Assembly: GCA_015661035.1 (NCBI GenBank)
Contig: JACVJA010000093.1
Location: 1 to 6,213, forward strand
Source of the DNA: Candidatus Calidifonticultor daggyaiensis
GTDB taxonomy: Bacteria; Actinomycetota; Humimicrobiia; Humimicrobiales; Humimicrobiaceae
Reading direction: 5' to 3'
DNA length: 6,213 nt
The notes under the pieces were generated by a model. It did not search any database, was not told where the DNA came from, and was given only the letters and a program-made list of their open reading frames with translations. A program made the position numbers and the translations under genes. Shown here piece after piece: positions 1 to 4,793 of this stretch (within the stretch, counting starts at the first letter, position 1; every line of letters begins with the position of its first letter).

Positions 1-1
1 T

Positions 2-889
2 AAAAAACCCGATTACAGCGGGGATTATGGTTTAGACAATATACATATAAGTACGCAGGAAAAAATAAATAAAGTTAATTTTAAAAGGGATTTTAACCCA
101 AATTTTTTAAAAAAAGATTTTTCAGATATAGAATTTAAAGAAGAAAGATTAAAATTAGTCAAAGATTTATTTAATTGCCTAGATGAGGAAATAAAATTAT
201 ATGAAGAAATATTTAAAATAGTTGAAAAAAAGCAGGAACTGCTAGTAAAAAATAAGGAATTAGAGCTTGAACCATTATTGTTGCATTTAAATGAGCTTAC
301 CGATAAAGCAAAAGATTTAGATAAAAAAAGAAGTTATATCTTAACTTGCTTAGGCCTCTCTTCAAAAAATTTAACTTGGTTTATTGATATTTCAAAAAAA
401 TTACATGCATTAAAAAATAATTATAGAAGGTTTTCTAGTAAGATTTCAAAAGATAGTATTAAAATTGATAATAAACCGGATAATATAAAGAAAATTTCAG
501 AAGAGAATTATTTTCTTAAAGATAATTGTATATTAGATCTTTGTATATTAGATCTAGATAATATTGATGAGAAACAAAAAGAATATTTATTAAAAGAAAT
601 AGGTTTTCAAGGCATAACTCAAGACGAGCTAAATGATATAAAAAGATTTTCAAGTTTACCTGAAAATACTATTGAAATAATAATTTCTAAAACAAAAAAA
701 TTAAAAGAGCTAATATTGGAAATAAGTGAAATCAATAATAATAATGTATTTTTGGTTGAACAAGGTAGAAAAAATATTAAGGCTTATTTTGATATATTAT
801 TTAAACAATTTAATTCAGAAATTTATTCCCAAGAAGGGATTTTAGAAAATAAATTAAATAAAAATATAATTATTGACAAAGTACTGTAA
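2..889 (+). CDS. flgN: FlgN-family flagellar export chaperone, 5'-partial, oversized
   Basis: Probable cytoplasmic chaperone that binds FlgK and FlgL before export through the flagellar type III apparatus. The frame is open from base 2 to the TAA at 887-889, giving at least 295 residues. It has no ATG, GTG or TTG before the TTG at 278, which sits inside the conserved helix and has no well-placed ribosome site, so the true start most likely lies left of the window. Residues about 49-110 (counted from base 2) show the FlgN pattern of a long amphipathic helix: RLKLVKDLF, then KKQELLVKN, then ending in LDKKR, followed by the LGL motif near 117-119. Residues about 240-275 (LKELILEISEINNNN onward) resemble the family's C-terminal helix. 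Typical members have about 140-160 residues; here there are an extra ~48 N-terminal residues and a long middle insertion. The position directly before flgK and flgL supports the call. The family call rests on helical pattern and context, not on a search. Confidence 0.75.
   Translation, partial: KKPDYSGDYGLDNIHISTQEKINKVNFKRDFNPNFLKKDFSDIEFKEERLKLVKDLFNCLDEEIKLYEEIFKIVEKKQELLVKNKELELEPLLLHLNELTDKAKDLDKKRSYILTCLGLSSKNLTWFIDISKKLHALKNNYRRFSSKISKDSIKIDNKPDNIKKISEENYFLKDNCILDLCILDLDNIDEKQKEYLLKEIGFQGITQDELNDIKRFSSLPENTIEIIISKTKKLKELILEISEINNNNVFLVEQGRKNIKAYFDILFKQFNSEIYSQEGILENKLNKNIIIDKVL
526..555 (+). repeat. exact 15-bp in-frame tandem duplication in flgN
   Basis: TTGTATATTAGATCT occurs twice back to back (526-540 and 541-555). 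Read in the flgN frame it gives the pentapeptide CILDL twice (residues about 176-185). A 15-bp unit preserves the frame. It lies in the insertion between the two conserved helical parts of the chaperone, where length change is probably tolerated. Perfect identity suggests a recent slippage or duplication event. Confidence 0.95.
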
Positions 890-954
890 TTTAAAATTTT
901 AATTAGTAATTTAAATTAGCATAAAAACATTATTGTTAAAACTTAATAAAAAAA

Positions 955-2352
955 ATGAGTTCATCTTTTTTTGGATTTACAATTGGTGTTAAGGCTTTAT
1001 CGGCAAGCCAAAAGGCTTTAGAGGTAATTAGCCATAATGTTGCAAATATAAATACTGAGGGATACAAAAAACAGGAAGTTGTTTTAACAACAACAATGCC
1101 TGAGGGTATCCCGGCTATTAACAGGCTAATTACTGCTGGTCAGCTTGGTTCAGGTGTCGAAGTTTCTGCTATTAGAAGGCTACATGACCATTATATTGAA
1201 AGAGAACTAAACAAAGAACTTCAAAATAGCGGCAAATGGGAACAAAGCGTTAAGATTTTTGAAAATATAGAATCCATTTTTAATGAGCCTACAGAAAATG
1301 GCTTAAGGGAAATGATGGATCTTTATTGGAATTCGTGGAGAGAACTTGAAAATTTTCCTGAAAACTATTCGGTTAGAAAAAACCTGGTAGAAAACTCAAA
1401 AAGTTTTTGTAATTTATTAAAAAGCACATATCAAAAATTGATAAATTTAAAAAAGGATTTAAATACTGAAGCAAAAATTAAGGTTGAAGATATAAATAAT
1501 TTAACCAGTCAAATAAAGCAATTAAATAGTTTAATAAAAGAAGTTGTGATAAATGGCGATAGCCCAAATGATTTAATGGATAAGAGGGATTTGCTTATTA
1601 ATCAATTAAGTAAATTGGTAAATATTGATTTAAAAAGCTCTAATTTTAACCAAGTAAATATTTTTATTGGTGGGACAGCAATAGTAAGAGAAAACAACTC
1701 TTTTAATTTAGAAGCTAATTTAAATGCGGCCACAGGTGTATATGATATCTTATGGAAAGATACACTTCGGCCAGTTGATATTGAAAATGGTGAATTGTTT
1801 GCAATTTTAAATTTTAGGGATAACTATATACCAGATATACTTAAAAAACTTGATGATTTAGCCGGCTTTTTTATTGAAAATACAAATTTAATTCATAGTT
1901 CAGGATATGGCTTGGACGGCATCAGCACTGGTTATAATTTTTTTTCCGGTACAGGTGTATTAGACTTTAATGTAAATTCCGAGATTGATAATAACTTAAA
2001 CTTAATTGCTGCGGCTGCAACCCCAAATAAGCCGGGTGATAACTTAAACGTAAGTGAAATATTAAATTTAAGAGATTTAAGGATTTTGGATTCTAATAGT
2101 TCAACTTCAGATGAGTTTTATAATAATATGATAATAAAGATAGGTGTAGAAGCCCAACAGTGTGTTAGAGAAGGAAAAAATTCAGACCTTTTGATTAATA
2201 AAATAAATTTAAGAAAAGAAAGTGTTTCTGGTGTTTCACTAGATGAAGAGCTTGTAAACATGCTAAAATTTCAGCATTCTTATAATGCTGCAGCTAAAGT
2301 GATTAGCACTATGGATAGCCTTTTTGAAACAATAATAAAAAATTTGGCATAA
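955..2352 (+). CDS. flgK: flagellar hook-associated protein 1 (FlgK)
   Basis: First hook-filament junction protein (HAP1), exported and assembled at the hook tip. The 465 residues are in the usual range. The N-terminus begins MSSSFFGFTIGVKALSASQKAL and continues with SHNVANINTEGYKKQ (about 27-41), the rod/hook-family signature. The LHDHYIEREL stretch and the segment with GDSPNDLMDKRDLL are FlgK hallmarks. The C-terminus (about 425-462: GVSLDEELVNML, FQHSYNAAAKVIST, MDSLFETII) is the conserved D0 helix. The start at 955 matches the family N-terminus exactly even though the preceding bases (an A-run after TTAA) contain no Shine-Dalgarno. It follows flgN by 65 bases and precedes flgL by 33, probably in one operon. 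The central region is shorter and asparagine-rich, in keeping with the AT bias. Confidence 0.97.
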   Translation: MSSSFFGFTIGVKALSASQKALEVISHNVANINTEGYKKQEVVLTTTMPEGIPAINRLITAGQLGSGVEVSAIRRLHDHYIERELNKELQNSGKWEQSVKIFENIESIFNEPTENGLREMMDLYWNSWRELENFPENYSVRKNLVENSKSFCNLLKSTYQKLINLKKDLNTEAKIKVEDINNLTSQIKQLNSLIKEVVINGDSPNDLMDKRDLLINQLSKLVNIDLKSSNFNQVNIFIGGTAIVRENNSFNLEANLNAATGVYDILWKDTLRPVDIENGELFAILNFRDNYIPDILKKLDDLAGFFIENTNLIHSSGYGLDGISTGYNFFSGTGVLDFNVNSEIDNNLNLIAAAATPNKPGDNLNVSEILNLRDLRILDSNSSTSDEFYNNMIIKIGVEAQQCVREGKNSDLLINKINLRKESVSGVSLDEELVNMLKFQHSYNAAAKVISTMDSLFETIIKNLA

Positions 2353-2385
2353 TAATTTATAATGTTTTTATAAAGGTATTATATT

Positions 2386-3291
2386 ATGAAAATTACTTTT
2401 AATAGTCTTATAAATACCGTAACTAATAGTATTCAAACAAATTTAAATAAATTACAAAGCTTGCAGGAAAAACTTTCAACTGGTAAAAATATTGCAAGAC
2501 CATCAGATAATCCTGTAAATACTGCTCAGCTTAATATTTATAAAACTAAAAAAAATCAGCACGAACAGTTTATAAAAACAATAGATAATTCATTAAGCTG
2601 GCTTGAAGCTACAGAAAATAGTCTTTCAGAGATTAATAATTCTTTAGTTTCAATCAGAAGCATTTGTATACAAGCCGGCAATGGTGCTTTAAATCAGGAA
2701 GGCCTTAATGCTTTGCTTTTGCAGGTAGACCAATTAAAAAATAAATTGTTAACAGATGCTAACGCACAATATTTAGGAAACTATATTTTTGGAGGATTAA
2801 ACACTCTACAAAAACCGTTTGAAGAAGTCGGTGATGTAGTGAATTATAATGGAGATAGTGAGAATCTTTGGAGAGCTGTTTCGTTTGATTCAAATATTTC
2901 AATAAATATTGATGGCAAGCGATTATTTAATTATGATAATACAGTCTCAGCTGATCCTAATCTTTTTCAAGTTATAAGTAATTTAAAAGAAGCTCTAAGG
3001 AGTGGAGACACAAATTCAATCAGCGGCCAAATTTTAGAACAAATTGATAGAGCCTCAACAAATATACAAAATTTGATATCTGAGATTGGAGCAAAAGTAA
3101 AAAGGCTTGAACTTACTAAGCAGCAGCATGAAAATGAAATTTTAAATTTAACTAAAAGTATTTCTATAATTGAGGACATAGATTTTCCTAGTGCTGTCAT
3201 GGAACTTCAAAAAGCAGAAATTATCTACTCTTCGTCTTTAAATTTAGCTGGTAGAATATTTCCGAGAAGTTTACTTGATTATTTAAAATAA
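2386..3291 (+). CDS. flgL: flagellar hook-associated protein 3 (FlgL)
   Basis: Second hook-filament junction protein (HAP3), placed between FlgK and the flagellin filament. The 301 residues are normal for FlgL. Visible signatures are the flagellin-like N-terminal D0/D1 helix with LSTGKNIARPSDNP (residues 30-43), the heptad-like stretch to SIRSICIQAGNG (about 89-100), and YLGNYIFGG (129-137), which is highly characteristic of FlgL. The C-terminus has DFPSAVMELQKAEIIYSSSLNLAGRI, a short D0 helix related to flagellin. AAAGG at 2372-2376 gives a ribosome site nine bases before the ATG. It sits 33 bases after flgK with no terminator between, so the two are probably co-transcribed. Both are expected clients of the upstream FlgN-like chaperone. 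Confidence 0.96.
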   Translation: MKITFNSLINTVTNSIQTNLNKLQSLQEKLSTGKNIARPSDNPVNTAQLNIYKTKKNQHEQFIKTIDNSLSWLEATENSLSEINNSLVSIRSICIQAGNGALNQEGLNALLLQVDQLKNKLLTDANAQYLGNYIFGGLNTLQKPFEEVGDVVNYNGDSENLWRAVSFDSNISINIDGKRLFNYDNTVSADPNLFQVISNLKEALRSGDTNSISGQILEQIDRASTNIQNLISEIGAKVKRLELTKQQHENEILNLTKSISIIEDIDFPSAVMELQKAEIIYSSSLNLAGRIFPRSLLDYLK

Positions 3292-3310
3292 ATGAATAAA
3301 TTAAAGTAAA

Positions 3311-3339
3311 TTTAGATTTTTAATAAATATTCATATAAT
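3311..3339 (+). promoter_or_regulatory. possible sigma-70/A-type promoter before fliW
   Basis: TTTAGA (3311-3316) and TATAAT (3334-3339) are separated by 17 bases, and the -10 matches consensus fully. It would start transcription a few bases before the fliW ribosome site. In sequence this AT-rich such matches arise easily by chance and the -35 is poor, so this is tentative. Confidence 0.3.
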
Positions 3340-3358
3340 ATATATAAATGAGGTTGAT

Positions 3359-3853
3359 ATGAAAATAGATACTACAAGGTTTGGTGAAGTTGAGCTTTCT
3401 GAAGAAAAAATAATAAATTTTCCATATGGTATTATCGGCTTTGAGGATAAAACAAAGTATGTAATTATTGATTTTTTAACAAACTCACCTTTAAAGTGGC
3501 TTCAATCTGCAGAAGAACCATCTCTTGCTTTTGTAGTTTGTGACCCTTGGTATTTTTTTAAGGACTATCAACCTAAGGTTAAAAATGAGGATATAAAGGA
3601 ATTAAGAGTAGAGGAAAAAGATGAATTAGTTATTTTGTCGGTAGTTTCAGTACCTACAGATATTAGCAAAACAAGCCTTAATTTATTAAGCCCAATTATT
3701 ATTAATTCAACTAAACTTTTAGGAAAACAGATAATTCTTTATAATAGTATGTATAATACTAAACACTTTATCTTTAGTGTCATAAAAATAAATAGTGATA
3801 AATTAGAGAAGTTAGCTAAAGATAAATCTAAGAAAAATAATAAACACCAGTAA
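3359..3853 (+). CDS. fliW: flagellar assembly factor FliW
   Basis: FliW is a small cytoplasmic protein that binds flagellin and, when free, binds CsrA and blocks its repression of flagellin mRNA. The 164-residue product is slightly longer than many family members (about 140-155). The family pattern is clear: RFGEVEL (7-13), INFPYGIIGFED (19-30), PLKWLQSAEEPSLAFVVCDP (44-63), and NLLSPIIIN followed by LLGKQIIL in the C-terminal third. The tail after HFIFSV is lysine-rich and probably flexible, which accounts for the extra length. GAGGT at 3350-3354 is a close ribosome site for the ATG at 3359. fliW follows flgL by 67 bases and precedes csrA by 215, the usual pairing of the two partners. The long gap before csrA suggests they may be expressed partly independently. 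Confidence 0.97.
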   Translation: MKIDTTRFGEVELSEEKIINFPYGIIGFEDKTKYVIIDFLTNSPLKWLQSAEEPSLAFVVCDPWYFFKDYQPKVKNEDIKELRVEEKDELVILSVVSVPTDISKTSLNLLSPIIINSTKLLGKQIILYNSMYNTKHFIFSVIKINSDKLEKLAKDKSKKNNKHQ

Positions 3854-3868
3854 AACTAGTTTATTTTA
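3839..3868 (+). terminator. weak hairpin with T-rich tail at the end of fliW
   Basis: AATAAAC (3839-3845) can pair with GTTTATT (3859-3865) around a 13-base loop that contains the fliW stop codon, followed by TTTTATTTT-type sequence. The stem is almost all A-T, so it may be no more than a partial attenuator or chance. Confidence 0.25.
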
Positions 3869-3970
3869 TTTTAAATTTTTAATTATTTTAATTTTTTAAT
3901 ATTTTTTTTATAATCTTAATAATTTTTTAAAATTTAATGTTATTATACAAGTTTATAAAATCTATTATTT

Positions 3971-4022
3971 CTTGTTGGAAAGTCCAGTAATGTTGTAAAT
4001 GTTACTTTTAAATATTACTTTT
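3971..4022 (+). promoter_or_regulatory. csrA upstream region with small hairpins and a 13-bp tandem repeat
   Basis: This is the only non-AT-monotonous part of the 215-base fliW-csrA gap. TGGA (3976-3979) can pair with TCCA (3983-3986) around AAG. AGTAAT (3986-3991) can pair with GTTACT (4001-4006), one pair being a wobble. AAATGTTACTTTT (3997-4009) is followed directly by AAATATTACTTTT (4010-4022), a tandem repeat with one difference. The segment may be the csrA leader, but no convincing promoter or terminator is visible in the gap. Function is inference. Confidence 0.35.
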
Positions 4023-4068
4023 TTAAGAACAAAATATTATTAAGTGTTAAGCAATTTAAGTTTTTGAA

Positions 4069-4290
4069 ATGTTAGTTTTGAGTCGAAAAATAAATGAGAG
4101 TATCGTAATTGGTGATAATGTAAGAATAAAGGTATTGGACATCAGGGGTGATAAAGTAAAAATTGGTGTCCTTGCTCCTGAGGAAATAACAGTTTTTAGG
4201 GATGAGCTGTATACCAAAGTTGTTCAGCAGAATATAAAATCTGCTCAGATAGATAAAGAAAATTTAGAAGAATTATATAAAAATATTTAA
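4069..4290 (+). CDS. csrA: carbon storage regulator / translational repressor CsrA
   Basis: Small dimeric RNA-binding protein. In flagellated Firmicutes it represses flagellin translation by covering the ribosome site of the leader and is antagonised by FliW. The 73 residues are full length. [15 protein letters not shown] (1-15), the [19 protein letters not shown] segment (30-48), and the RNA-contact residues L4, R6 and R44 are all present. The C-terminal helix (about 46-72) is longer and more charged than in short gamma-proteobacterial CsrA; in Bacillus-type CsrA this part is linked with FliW binding. The start is fixed by the near-invariant MLVLSRK. There is no recognisable Shine-Dalgarno upstream (bases before the ATG read TTAAGTTTTTGAA), unusual beside the good sites of flgL, fliW and flagellin. 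Its likely target, the flagellin leader, begins about 330 bases downstream. Confidence 0.98.
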   Translation: MLVLSRKINESIVIGDNVRIKVLDIRGDKVKIGVLAPEEITVFRDELYTKVVQQNIKSAQIDKENLEELYKNI

Positions 4291-4588
4291 TATATTCATT
4301 AAATTATATAATATTTATAGTATCTCTCCTTTGTTTTTATAGTTTTTTCTTAAAACCTTCCTAATTTCTTAATATTAATCCCTAATTTCTTAATATTAAT
4401 AAATAATAATGTTTGTCAAATGTGTTTAATAATCTCTTTTTAATTTGTAGTTTGTTTTTTAGTAATAGCAGTTTTTCCTAAATTTTATTTTACAAGGGTT
4501 ATTTTTGATTTATTTATATTTATTTTTTAACTAGTTTTAATATTTATATAAATATATTTATTATTATAGTTTAAAATAATTTTTTTAT
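4291..4588 (+). other. AT-rich non-coding gap after csrA
   Basis: No credible gene is seen on either strand here. The stretch is dominated by A/T runs. It contains a CT-rich patch (4323-4331), the two-copy repeat at 4360-4400, and TTGTCA at 4413-4418 without a matching -10. The immediate 3' side of csrA has only A-T self-complementarity (AAATATT near the csrA stop with AATATTT near 4311), not a recognisable intrinsic terminator. The A/T tracts just before 4589 could act as an upstream activating element for the flagellin promoter, which is inference. Confidence 0.6.
4360..4400 (+). repeat. two 20-bp direct repeats with 21-bp period, each with a 10-bp palindrome
   Basis: Bases 4360-4379 and 4381-4400 are identical: CCTAATTTC followed by TTAATATTAAT, with one base between the copies. 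Each copy holds the perfect palindrome TTAATATTAA. The 21-bp period is two helical turns, so the palindromes face the same side of the DNA. They lie about 190 bp upstream of the flagellin promoter. This could be a paired operator or a simple duplication. Confidence 0.9.
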
Positions 4589-4616
4589 TAAAGTTTATTA
4601 AAAAATATTCCGATTA
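4589..4616 (+). promoter_or_regulatory. sigma-28 (FliA/SigD) promoter of flagellin
   Basis: TAAAGTTT (4589-4596) matches the sigma-28 -35 consensus fully. TCCGATTA (4609-4616) matches the GCCGATAA -10 at six of eight positions, including the CCGAT core. TAAA-to-minus-10 spacing is 16 bases, inside the known 14-16 range. The expected start point is about 4622-4625, giving a leader of roughly 170 nt. The CCGAT core stands out in an otherwise G/C-poor stretch, so chance is unlikely. Confidence 0.85.
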
Positions 4617-4648
4617 TATTTATAGAAGTTAAATTTTAATTTATAAAG

Positions 4649-4670
4649 CATTTAAATAATTTATTAAATG
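4649..4670 (+). promoter_or_regulatory. leader hairpin before the upstream GGAGG element
   Basis: CATTTAA (4649-4655) pairs perfectly with TTAAATG (4664-4670) around an 8-base A/T loop. AAAGGAGGT begins immediately after it at 4671. An alternative 5-bp stem (4659-4663 with 4679-4683) would instead place GGAGG in a loop, the way CsrA prefers its targets. The two folds exclude each other. Stems are A-T rich and weak. Confidence 0.35.
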
Positions 4671-4693
4671 AAAGGAGGTAAATGAAACATTGA
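4671..4693 (+). other. strong Shine-Dalgarno-like element with three-codon mini-ORF (Met-Lys-His)
   Basis: AAAGGAGGT (4671-4679) is a better Shine-Dalgarno than that of flagellin itself. It is followed two bases later by ATG AAA CAT TGA (4682-4693). A second tiny ORF, ATG AAA GGA GGT AAA TGA (4668-4685), overlaps it in an ATGA arrangement. The spacing to ATG 4682 is shorter than optimal. Either it is a translated leader peptide, a ribosome standby or decoy site, or an upstream CsrA site, since it contains GGA. All three readings are inference. Confidence 0.35.
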
Positions 4694-4735
4694 TAGTGGT
4701 TTTCTCTTTAGCCACTAAAAACAATATAAAGAGAA
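4694..4735 (+). promoter_or_regulatory. flagellin leader hairpin with loop-complementary tail (possible H-type pseudoknot)
   Basis: TAGTGGT (4694-4700) pairs with GCCACTA (4711-4717), seven pairs with one G-T wobble, around the loop TTTCTCTTTA (4701-4710). Nine of the ten loop bases (TTCTCTTTA, 4702-4710) are the exact reverse complement of TAAAGAGAA (4727-4735). The geometry is loop 1 of one base and loop 3 of nine bases, compatible in outline with an H-type pseudoknot. Alternatively the second pairing replaces the first. It lies inside the 5' untranslated region of flagellin, upstream of its ribosome site. Confidence 0.6.
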
Positions 4736-4746
4736 TTTTAAGGCAT

Positions 4747-4786
4747 GGAGGCTAAATCTTTTTAAGAAATTCAAGGAAGAAAGGAG
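4747..4786 (+). promoter_or_regulatory. candidate CsrA binding region over the flagellin ribosome site
   Basis: Three GGA cores lie in the 50 bases before the flagellin start: CATGGAG (GGA at 4747-4749), CAAGGA (4772-4777), which matches the CARGGA core of the CsrA consensus, and AAGGAG (4781-4786), the Shine-Dalgarno itself. A further GGA is at 4674-4676. In Bacillus subtilis CsrA represses hag by binding two leader sites, one overlapping the Shine-Dalgarno. The same layout together with fliW-csrA next door makes this assignment likely, but binding is not shown by sequence alone. Confidence 0.6.
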
Positions 4787-4793
4787 TTAAAAA

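Noticed and set aside
3..35. End of an upstream gene in another frame (KNPITAGIMV then stop)
   Set aside because: Only ten codons are visible and frame 2 is open across the same bases; there is no evidence beyond the window edge.
299..306. ACCGATAA, a near-perfect sigma-28 -10
   Set aside because: There is no TAAA at the required distance upstream, and it lies in the middle of the flgN coding region.
278..889. flgN starting at TTG 278 with 203 residues
   Set aside because: The frame is open far upstream and the TTG falls inside the conserved chaperone helix; the nearest ribosome-like AAGGAA (254-259) is 18 bases away. The segment 2-277 reads as coherent FlgN-like protein.
2967..3200. 77-codon minus-strand ORF
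   Set aside because: It lies wholly inside flgL, opposite the conserved C-terminal part, and has no ribosome site or family features; it is a shadow frame.
3853..3862. AAACTAGTTT palindrome, with AACTAGTTT again at 4529-4537
   Set aside because: A nine-base match in A/T-rich gaps with no supporting context; too short to call an operator or attachment site.
3909..3914. TATAAT as a csrA promoter -10
   Set aside because: No recognisable -35 at 16-18 bases, and TATAAT is common by chance in this A/T-only stretch.
4281..4318. Terminator after csrA
   Set aside because: Only A-T self-complementarity with bulges and no T-run in the right place; expected by chance in this composition.
4745..4765. 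Six-codon ORF ATG GAG GCT AAA TCT TTT TAA in the flagellin leader
   Set aside because: The only ribosome-like bases (AAGG at 4740-4743) are too close to the ATG; probably chance.
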